Shown piece by piece: positions 9,135 through 15,675 of a DNA stretch of 15,675 nucleotides. Every line of letters starts with the position of its first letter. Within the stretch, counting starts at the first letter, position 1. The notes beneath the pieces were generated by a model. The model ran no database searches. It was not told the DNA's origin and saw only the letters and a program-made list of their open reading frames with translations. The DNA is from Larix sibirica (Eukaryota > Streptophyta > Pinopsida > Pinales > Pinaceae), in contig NWUY0300070009.1 in NCBI GenBank assembly GCA_004151065.3, positions 1 to 15,675 of the forward strand. Reading direction: 5' to 3'. The position numbers were made by a program, and so were the translations under genes.

Positions 9135-10131
9135 CCATGCTTAAAAGGGAATATGTGTAGAAAGACAAACACATGAGAGAGAAGGTAGAGCAAGGGATTG
9201 GATAGCAAGCAACGGAATAGGAACATATTCAAAGAAAAAAATAAGTAGCTACCAAATCTAAGGTTGATTATGACAAGGAACATGAAAAAAAGAAGAAGAA
9301 GAACAAGTATATGTGTATAAAAATAGATATGGGAGTTAGAGATGCTTGGGTCAGCTGTCCCAAGTTCAACTACTATGTTAGACTTGCAATGAATAACCAT
9401 TTCTTGGATTGAGATCAATACAACACTTATAAACTGACATAGAGAAGGTGTTTATCTTAGAATCATTCATTTTCTATATAAAAAAGAAACAAGTGGTTCA
9501 ACAAACCCATAAGAAATTAGAGATCTCACAAGATCAATACATTATTGTAACCATTAAGATCCTAGGTATTAAAGACACTGATGCAAATCCCTTAGTCACA
9601 ACATCAACATGATAAATGTTTTTCCAATCCATGGCAACCAAAGTGAACAATATGATGAAGGAATTGCAGGAGGCAAGGACGGGAATATAAATGTTGGAGC
9701 ATTGGGTGAATTACTATTGGAATGAGATAGCCAACTTGACAAAGCTGAAATCCTATTCTATGGGAGTGCAATATCAATGGAATACATCACAAGGGACCTT
9801 ACAGAAGAAATTTTTAGAATTACAAGAACAAGGATTTCAACTCCACTAGTTTTCTAAGAGATTGAAGGTGAAGAAAGAGCAACATGAATGAAACTAGATG
9901 GGTTTCATAAACTTTAGGAAATGGAAAGATGAAGAGAAATACACCCCTAAATACTTTCCAAAATGAATAAAAGGGAAACTAACTGCATATTGGTAGCACT
10001 ATAAAACTGGAATTTTGCATAGACCAAGCTAGAGAATATCATGGAAGGGACTTGGAACAAACATTTGCAACTATTTCAATGTTATGGACCAAATTCCCAA
10101 AATATCATGAAAGTATAAATAAAGAGTAACC
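9135..10131 (+). pseudogene. Degenerate coding region of unknown family, 3' part
   Basis: This plus-strand sequence is likely the continuation of 1185-2559. From 9137 one frame reads as lysine- and glutamate-rich protein (for example KDKHMREKVEQGIG) with stops. It then holds a clean block around 9316-9410 with MGVRDAWVSCPKF. A shift near 9438 gives about 58 open codons (IEKVFILESFIFYIKKKQ onward). After another shift near 9610 there is a coiled-coil-like run including MMKELQEAR and NYYWNEIANLTKLK. Next come VQWNTSQGTLQKKFLELQEQ, MGFINFRKWKDEEKYTPK, and finally a frame near 10020-10125 ending HESINKE and a stop. The region is cut at 10131 by the LTR of the minus-strand element, so any further 3' part would lie beyond 15675. 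The family is not recognised; no catalytic motif is seen. Confidence 0.5.
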
Positions 10132-10387
10132 TGACGCCTTCATAATGAAATAAAGTAATGAATAAGAAGCCTCTTCAAGGGGGAAACCTCCTTATACAAT
10201 GTATCCAATGGACAACATTATATGTTCTCTAAAATAATATCTCCTTGGTATTTATAGGAGAAAAATGGTACAATCACAATTAAGTTCCTAGTTGACCATA
10301 CAATTACAAATAAGTTCCTATCCAACCAATAAATACAATACTAATATAATAATAGAAATGTAATGCCACAATATCTAGGGCTTAACA
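10132..10387 (-). repeat. 3' LTR of the chromovirus-like element (about 256 bp)
   Basis: On the minus strand it begins TGTTAAGCCCTAG directly after a purine-rich tract. It has a TATA box and most plausibly ends GAAGGCGTCA at 10132, a TG...CA structure. The right boundary (10387) is well supported by the tract. The left boundary is inferred, because no second LTR is in the window for comparison. The predicted target duplication would be taacc (10127-10131), with its partner outside the window. Confidence 0.6.
10249..10256 (-). promoter_or_regulatory. TATA box of the chromovirus-like LTR
   Basis: The minus strand reads TATAAATA within ctcctataaatacc, about 130 bp from the LTR start, as expected for the LTR promoter. 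Activity is unknown. Confidence 0.5.
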
Positions 10388-10401
10388 TGCCCATCCCTTT
10401 C
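10388..10401 (-). other. Polypurine tract of the chromovirus-like element
   Basis: The minus strand reads gaaagggatgggca immediately before the TGTTAAG start of the LTR. It overlaps the end of the degraded polyprotein frame, as is common in compact Ty3/gypsy elements. Confidence 0.65.
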
Positions 10402-10404
10402 AAA

Positions 10405-10905
10405 TAAGTTTGTTCCTCAACACTTGATTAAATGTGGATGTTTCTCCATGAAGAGTTAATCTTCCCATGTTCCCTATTTTATTAGCAAGTTCTTCCACTT
10501 GATGAGGTACTCAGTAATAGCCCGATTTTGTAGTTTCTTGATCTGTGTTTCAAGGATTGTTTCAAGTTCTAGTATAGTTTTCCCTTCTCAACAATCTTTG
10601 GTAAAATATTCTGAACCGAGATCTCATCTCTAATTACATTTTTTTGGCAAGAAACATGGAGTATTGGGTGTACATATGAAGATGGATGAAACTCCAATTT
10701 GTAATCCATAGTTCCAATCCTCTGCAACACCTTATGGGGACCAAAGCAATTAGGTGCTAATTTATTTTCCTTCTTTTGTTGCTTGAGGGACATCTATTTG
10801 TATGGTTGTAGGCTAAAAAATAACCAATCCGTCACTTCAAATTTCCTTTCACCATGATGTTGATCAGCTTGTTGTTTCATCCTATTTTGTGCTGTATCCA
10901 AGTTG
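10405..10905 (-). pseudogene. Polyprotein C-terminus: GPY/F-like region and chromodomain
   Basis: From about 10905 leftward a minus frame reads NRMKQQADQHHGERKFEV, then a stop at the position before MSLKQQ, then KLAPNCFGPHKVLQRIG. YVHPILHVSCQKNV follows, the typical segment after integrase in plant Ty3/gypsy polyproteins. A stop occurs at 10569-10571. A different frame downstream reads ITEYLIKWKNL (10489-10509 encodes YLIKWKN) and later GTWED, the hallmark of a chromodomain, then MEKHPHLIKC. The chromodomain targets integration to modified histones in this group. Frameshifts and stops make it non-functional. Confidence 0.8.
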
Positions 10906-11770
10906 TTTTTAATAGTTGTATAACCTCTTGTTGGTGTTATATGTGATCCTCCATTGCTTGAACCTTATCTTTCTCTTTCAAGGATGATGTGATGGAAGGA
11001 GGATGATAGCCATAAAGTGCCATAAATGGNTCAAGGATGATGTGATGGAAGGAGGATGATAGCTGTAAAGTTCCATAAATGGGGAAAATTTTGATGAAGT
11101 ATGGAAGGACATGTTGTACCACTATTATACAAGGGGAAACCACTTGACCCATTGTGTTTGTTTATCAGATGCAAAGCAATGAAGATACCTTTCTAGAAAT
11201 TTATTCACAATATTAGTTTTCCCATTAGATTGAGGATGGTACAAGGATATGTGAGCCAATTGAGTAACAAAACAAGAAAATATTTCCTTCCAAAAATTAC
11301 TAGTGAAAATTCGATCTCTATCGTTTACAATAATGTGATTCCATTTAGCTTCTGAACTATTTCCATGAATGATGCAACTACTATACTTGATTTAAAAGGA
11401 TGAAAAAGAGGGAATAAATGGACATGCTTTGTGAGTCAATTCACCACTACCATGATGGCATTCTTTCCTTTAGAATTTGGTAGACTCGTGATAAAATCCA
11501 ATGATACCTCTTCCTAAAGATGATTTGGAATGGCTAATGATTGTAGAAGACATGGTGTCTTGATTGTATCTCCCTTATTATGTTGGCAAGCCAAACATTA
11601 TTCTACTTGCTTTTGGACATCAGTTTTAAGACCTTCCCCCCAAAATCCTTCTTCATCCTATCGTAAGTTTTTTTTTTTGGCATCGAGTGGCGCTTTCTAC
11701 ATCCCAAGTGAGTGAGATGTGTCACGTCTATAACGGTGACGTAGCACATGTCGGATCCAAAAAAAATAAA
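10906..11770 (-). pseudogene. Integrase, zinc finger and DDE core, inactivated
   Basis: The N-terminal zinc-finger region reads HLTHLG...RHS, KTYDRMKKDF and then CLACQ (11583-11597), a degraded HHCC finger. The core reads LDFITSLPNSKGKNAIMVVVN. The first catalytic Asp is Asn (codon 11439-11441) and the next codon is a stop (11436-11438). The second Asp survives in VNDRDRIF (11320-11322). The third catalytic residue, Glu in the family, is Asn (11212-11214) in TNIVNK. The D-to-E spacing is 35 residues, as expected. The C-terminal part reads QTQWVKWFPL, two stops, WYNMSFHTSSK and YHPPSITSS. Several frameshifts are needed, and a duplicated 52-bp stretch with an N (10978-11082) lies inside. Confidence 0.85.
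10978..11082. repeat. 52-bp direct duplication flanking a single N
   Basis: Copies 10978-11029 and 11031-11082 differ at three bases and are separated only by an undetermined base at 11030. On the minus strand both encode YHPPSITSSL in the integrase C-terminal part. This looks like two overlapping contig ends placed side by side rather than a true duplication. Confidence 0.85.
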
Positions 11771-11774
11771 AAAA

Positions 11775-12590
11775 AATAATGAAACCAAATACATGTAGAC
11801 TCCAAGATGGTGGAGGTAGATCTCTTTCTGTTCTTAGTAATAATTCAATTATTAAATTTAGTTTAAATCCGTTCTGAATTTGAATCTTCAACAAAACGAA
11901 AGACATATTATTACAAAACCAGGACAAATTTACTTTGAAATCATTTGACCATTGTGTACCTGAAATTGAAGATGAAAGACATGCAATAACAACTTAGAAC
12001 CATTAGGATCCGTTTTGCCATATTTCCTTCAAACTTGAGTGATTTAATAAGTGAATAATTTCAATTTTAAATTTTTAGATAAATTTTCAGTTTGAAACAC
12101 ACATATATATTATGATTATTTTTAAAAGTAATTTTTTTTTATGAAATTGACATTAATAAGTTGAACTTTGCATTAAAAACCTTACTAATTTCTGCTTTAT
12201 CTTAAAATGGCATGGATATCAAGAGTAACTATTTCACTTGGTAATTATTGAATGAATATAACTTTTGGCTATTTGTAGGATTTGTGTGTCTATAATATTG
12301 AGTTAGATATTAGTTTGAGTAATTAAGTATTTTATTTCATAATTAATGAACGAATGGAAATTTCCCTATTTGTAGGATTTATGTGTTATCGTTTACAAAA
12401 CGATTTCAAATTCGAGTAGTTATATTGGAAAATGTATTGGATTATGTATTGTAAAGTTAACCCCTTTTAGATTCCTAAACTTGAGGAAAGTTTTACACAT
12501 CAAGGGATTAGATCCCTCTTAGCGCTTGATAGAGCTAAAGTTAAGATGGATTTTAGATAATTTCAAAGTTATAACCTAGCATTATTGTAA
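11775..12590. other. Unrecognised block in place of RT thumb and RNase H
   Basis: The minus-strand RT remnant fades after residues PWEEHAKM near 12592, and the integrase zinc-finger region starts near 11770. In this family the gap should hold the RT thumb and RNase H (about 1 kb). I find no DAS, DHxxL or other RNase H motif on the minus strand and no coding frame on either strand. The block is AT-rich, with an imperfect repeat (about 12240-12325 and 12338-12422) and a small hairpin at 12499-12530. It may be a replacement by an unrelated insertion plus deletion; no terminal repeats could be fixed. Confidence 0.5.
12240..12422. repeat. Imperfect direct repeat, 97-bp offset
   Basis: ctatttgtaggatttgtgtgt (12269) and ctatttgtaggatttatgtgt (12366) are the cores. 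They are flanked by similar gtaattattgaatgaat/ataattaatgaacgaat blocks upstream and gagtaatta/gagtagtta blocks downstream. Outside the core the similarity is about 60-70% by eye. Confidence 0.6.
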
Positions 12591-13060
12591 CACATTTTTG
12601 CATGCTCTTCCCAAGGTTTTCTATATATTAGTAAATCATAAAAAATAAACTAACACAAATTTTATAAGGAAGGGTTTAAAAACATAATTCATGAAACTTT
12701 GAAATGTGGAAGTTGCATTGGTAAAGCCAAATGCCATCAACACAAAATCATAATGAACTTTACGTCTTTTAAATGTTGTTTTCATAATGTATTTTTGCCT
12801 CATTTCAATTTGATGTTATCTAGAATGGAGATCCAACTTGGTAAATAAAAATTCTCCATGTAATTCATCTAATAATTCAACAATAACAAGAATAGGAAAC
12901 TTATCTTCACCACTAGTGTAGAGAAAAAACTTTGGCTAAGCTGAATGATGCCATCATCTAACATTTCTTGAACTATATTCTCAATCTCACTCTTTTTTGC
13001 ATATGGGTATTTGTAAGGTATGATGTTAGGTGGTACACTTCCTGATTGCAAGTGAATAGC
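12591..13060 (-). pseudogene. Reverse transcriptase, inactivated by deletion and frameshift
   Basis: The N-terminal part reads GSVPPNIIPYKYPYAKKSEI then IVQEMLDDGII and STLVVK (13051-12910), typical of Ty3/gypsy RT. The conserved stretch of about 20 codons that should follow VVK is missing. The frame then shifts to DKFPILVIVELLDELHGE and LFTKLDL, the strand with the first catalytic Asp retained. Next come FGFTNATSTFQSFMN and FVLVYF. Here the catalytic box is damaged by an extra base and a changed residue, so YxDD reads F, shift, YD (about 12636-12650), before LLIYRKPWEEH. The thumb is lost. It would copy element RNA into DNA in an intact relative; it cannot here. Confidence 0.85.
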
Positions 13061-13342
13061 ATGGTCATGATCTCAAGCATGTGTAAGACCTTTAAGAATT
13101 TGTCCAAATACATTGGAATGATTGTTAATAACTCATTGGAGATCCACTAGAATAGAGGGTATGGATGCTTGAGCATTTAGTGAGCATAATTTTGTAATTA
13201 CACCATGGTGTCCTTTTAGAAAATTTTATGTGTTGTCAGAGCTTATCACTTTAGAAGGTTTCACTGGAATAACTCTAAGTTCAATTTCCTTTCTTTCTGA
13301 AGAAAATATCATAAAACGTTCCTAAAATTAAGCCACACTTGC
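13061..13342 (-). pseudogene. Protease-RT linker, left part
   Basis: On the minus strand, right to left, a degraded frame reads ERFMIFSSERKEIELRVIP, then VKPSKVISSDN, GVITKLCSLNAQAS, VFGQILKGL and DHDHAIHLQ. It leads straight into the RT. Stops break it at several places. This is the usual stretch between protease and RT in plant chromovirus polyproteins. It begins abruptly at 13342, where the LTR-like pair ends, and its missing upstream partner is at 15248 onward. Confidence 0.7.
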
Positions 13343-14282
13343 TATGAGGAAAATTGTCACAATGCTAGAAACCAAAGCACTCTTTACCTGGTGAGTGGGT
13401 TAGGTTCACTGATAGAGATACAAATAAACTATAACAAATTTTCCCTATATTTATCACCCATCATCATAAGTGACGTTTTAAAGAAGGACAGATAATGCAA
13501 CTTTTAATCGAAGTTTTTCCAATGGATTCGTCGAGCATGGAGCCTTAAATTCCAGTTCCATGCTCCTAAGCCTCACAAACACACTTTCACATAGACAAAC
13601 CACAAACCTTCCTCATTCATATGACAAATAATTAATCATAATGCATTAATAAAACTAATCTATTCATTAATTAAAAAAAACACATATAACATGGATCTTT
13701 GGGGTGGGGAGAATCAATTTATATTAAATATGGATGAACAAATACTTACAATCCTTTCGGTCATTGCTCACAATACTATCCTCCTGCACAATATGAGTAC
13801 CCTCCCTTTCCCTTAGCCTCAATCACTAAATCTCTAAACAATGGAGGCACGTCACACTATCTTCTTCATCCTAACATCATCCTATATTTCAATCTATACA
13901 CCCTTTCCAACCTCAGGATATTAACCTCGAGGGGATATTTTATATATTTTCATTAGGTATAGACTAGGTGATGATCCCAAGGTGCATGCTTCAGAAGTCC
14001 TTTCCATGCATGATTGATCTTATGTTTAAATATTTGTGCACTTTTCAGTGCTGGTTAACTTCATTTGGAGTCTTGGTCGTGCCGATAGGAATCAATGCGG
14101 TTACCATATTAATTTGGTCAACCTATAGGGCCAAATATAGCAACCGATTGCCCCTCTTATGAAGGAAAGTGGTGACCACTTCCTTATAAAATGTAATTTT
14201 CATTATTTCCAAATCAATCTTTGATGTAGAAAGGGTCATGATGTCCACTTATTTTCTTCATCATTGAGGGTGTTAAATATCA
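13343..14282 (-). mobile_element. LTR-like repeat, copy 1 (about 940 bp)
   Basis: It matches 14294-15239 along its full length (roughly 80% by eye). On the minus strand it starts with TGATATTTAACAC preceded by TG and ends TTTTCCTCATA, where copy 2 ends TTTCCCCCACA. A TATA-like stretch (minus TATATAAAATA, 13936-13946) lies about 340 bp in. No coding frame fits. It is called LTR-like because of TG...CA-type ends, an internal TATA box and its sharp insertion into a polyprotein. Confidence 0.65.
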
Positions 14283-14293
14283 CACCATTTCAT
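14283..14293. other. 11-bp spacer between the two LTR-like copies
   Basis: caccatttcat separates the copies. It has no primer site and no polypurine tract, so no normal retrotransposon interior remains. If the LTR start is placed at TGTGATATTT the spacer is 9 bp. Confidence 0.6.
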
Positions 14294-15239
14294 TGTGGGG
14301 GAAATCATCACAGTGCTAGAAATCAAAGTTCCCTTTTCCCGATGAGTGGGTTAGGTTCATTGTTAGAGAGACTAATAAACTATAACAATTTTTCCCTATA
14401 TTTGTTATGCATCATCAAAAAATAAAGTTTTAAAGAAGGAAAGAGAATACACCTTTTAATCAAAGTTTGTCCAATGAATTCATCAAGTGTGGATCCTTGA
14501 ATTTCAGTTCCTTTATCCTAATCCCCATGAATACATTTGCACACAAACAAAGCAAAAAAATTCCTCATTCCTACAATACATAATTAATCACAGTGCATAG
14601 ATAAAACTAAGCTATTCATTACTTCAACAAAAATACATATAACATGGATCTTTGTGGGGAAAAGATAATTGATTGGTATTAAGTATGGATGAACAAATAC
14701 TTAATATCCTTTCGGTCATTGCTTGTGGGACTATCCTCCTTCAAGATCTGAGTTCTGTCCCTTGGCCTTAGCCTCAATCACTAAATATCCAAACAATGGA
14801 GGCTTTTCACTCTATCTTCTTTAGCCTAACGTAATCCAATATTTCAATCTATCCAACCTCTGGATCTTCACCTTGAGGGTCTCTTTTATATATTTTCATT
14901 AGGTCTAGACTAGGTGATGATCCCAAGGTGCATGCTTTGCATGCTTCACAAGACCTTTCCATGCGTGACTAATATTCTATTTAACTATATACACACTTTT
15001 TAGTCCTTGTTAACTTAACTTGGATCCTTGGTCGTGCATGTAGGCCCCAATGTAAAAACCATATGAGCTTGGTCATTCCTTTAGGGCCAAATCCAATGAA
15101 CGATCACCCCTCTTTTGAAGGAAATTAACAACCATCTCCCAATAAAGTGCTTTTTTCATTATTTCAAAGCCAATCTCTAATGTTGAAAAGGGTCTTGATG
15201 TCCACTTCTAGTCTTTGTTATTGAGTGTGTTAAATATCA
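14294..15239 (-). mobile_element. LTR-like repeat, copy 2 (about 946 bp)
   Basis: Direct repeat of copy 1. The minus strand begins TGATATTTAACACACTC and ends TTTCCCCCACA. A better TATA box than in copy 1 is present (minus TATATAAAAGAG, 14881-14892). The start may extend to 15247 (TGTTATCATGATATTT), which copy 1 has partly lost. Chromovirus protein sequence resumes immediately right of it. Confidence 0.65.
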
Positions 15240-15247
15240 TGATAACA

Positions 15248-15675
15248 CTGGATTGTTGTCAATGATTATAATCTTTGGATCCCTTGTACAACAACACCAC
15301 CACCCATTTGGAGTGCAATAATTAGACTATCCAATAAATACTTCTCAATAGTAATATTAATACTATGGCACTTCTTTGAACAATTTACGATACCTCCATT
15401 TGCAATCATTACTTGAAACTCTGGTGCTGGATATACAAAAAAATTAGAAGTTTGGCTAATTTGCAATTAATGAAGTTATGGGTACTACCAAAATAAATCA
15501 ACGTTGTCACCTATTCATTTTTGATATATCCTTCTATATTAAGAGTTTGAGTAGTGATAATGTTGACCAATGCATAACAAGATATGGTTAGAGTAGTAGC
15601 TTTTAGTTCTACATCTTGAGACTATTCTAGTTCTAGATCTTATTCCTTGTTGACACAGTTCTGTCGACAGGGGTT
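15248..15675 (-). pseudogene. Aspartic protease (retropepsin) of the chromovirus-like element, inactivated
   Basis: The minus frame reads ALVNIITTQTLNIEGYIKN, a stop, then LIYFGSTHNFINCKLAKL. The retropepsin active site DSG is YFG here (15487-15495), so the catalytic Asp is lost. FQVMIANGGIVNCSKKCHSI and LDSLIIALQMGG and VVQGIQRL follow, the known C-terminal half of plant Ty3/gypsy protease. It breaks off at SLTT by the LTR-like pair, and the linker resumes at 13342. Upstream coding sequence (gag) would continue past the window edge. Confidence 0.8.

Larger units (their letters stand above)
10132..15675 (-). mobile_element. Ty3/gypsy chromovirus-like retrotransposon, degenerate, 5' end outside window
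   Basis: Reading the minus strand from right to left gives protease, linker, reverse transcriptase, integrase with zinc finger and DDE core, a GPY/F-like region and a chromodomain. A polypurine tract and an LTR starting TGTTAAGCCC follow. The order PR-RT-IN places it in Ty3/gypsy, and the C-terminal chromodomain places it among chromoviruses. Gag and the 5' LTR would lie right of 15675. It is dead: catalytic residues of PR, RT and IN are changed, stops and frameshifts are frequent, about 815 bp of unrelated sequence replaces RNase H, and a pair of LTR-like repeats splits the PR-RT linker. It is inserted antisense into the unknown plus-strand coding region. Confidence 0.85.

Noticed and set aside
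9044-9418. 124-residue minus-strand ORF rich in Leu and Phe, resembling a membrane protein
   Set aside because: It crosses the 3' LTR end and the target duplication. Its hydrophobic run is just the antisense of a lysine-rich, AAG-repeat plus-strand stretch in the pseudogene.
10132-10150. Continuation of the plus-strand pseudogene to a stop near 10154 (reading PDAFIMK)
   Set aside because: The stretch is more simply the end of the minus-strand LTR, whose TG...CA edge falls at 10132. The short open frame is probably chance.
11697-11927. 76-residue minus-strand ORF
   Set aside because: Mostly in the unrecognised AT-rich block. Only its end overlaps the integrase finger region, and in a different frame from the conserved residues.
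13968-14162. 64-residue plus-strand ORF
   Set aside because: It lies in an LTR-like repeat in antisense and is not conserved in the second copy.

Overview
This looks like nuclear DNA of a seed plant with a large, repeat-rich, AT-rich genome. A gymnosperm such as a conifer is my guess, but nothing in the window proves the lineage. I see no intact host gene, rRNA, tRNA or CRISPR array. The window is a nest of old, mutated LTR retrotransposons inserted into an older degenerate protein-coding region. All coding material is broken by stops and frameshifts.

Layout. 1-868: AT-rich DNA with no recognisable gene. 869-1184: a 31-bp tandem repeat, then a TATA-like element whose arms are inverted copies of part of that repeat. 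1185-2559: a degenerate plus-strand coding region of unknown family. 2565-9129: a 6.56-kb plus-strand LTR retrotransposon with a 5-bp target-site duplication (ATAGG), LTRs of 1640 and 1601 bp, a tRNA-Asp-type primer site and a polypurine tract. Its interior has one degenerate ORF of unknown family and no reverse transcriptase or integrase, so it resembles a LARD-type non-autonomous element. 9135-10131: further degenerate plus-strand coding sequence, best read as the continuation of the 1185-2559 pseudogene. 10132-15675: a minus-strand Ty3/gypsy element of the chromovirus type, running off the right end. It holds, from left to right, 3' LTR, polypurine tract, chromodomain, integrase, an unrecognised block where RNase H should be, reverse transcriptase, a linker and protease.

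Nesting. The chromovirus-like element carries its own inserts. Two direct repeats of about 945 bp that look like LTRs (13343-14282 and 14294-15239) lie 11 bp apart inside the protease-RT linker. An unrecognised block of about 815 bp (11775-12590) replaces the RT thumb and RNase H. The most likely order is: the plus-strand coding region first, then the chromovirus and LARD-like insertions into it, then the LTR pair into the chromovirus.

Most unusual points: (1) a 592-bp tandem duplication across the internal/3' LTR boundary of the LARD-like element, giving two polypurine-tract/LTR-start junctions; (2) a four-copy tandem repeat of about 180-189 bp inside that element; (3) the LTR pair with almost nothing between its members; (4) an unknown protein family spread over about 2.4 kb and broken by two transposons; (5) a 52-bp duplication meeting at a single N, probably an assembly seam. 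Identities are estimates by eye; no alignment program or database was used.
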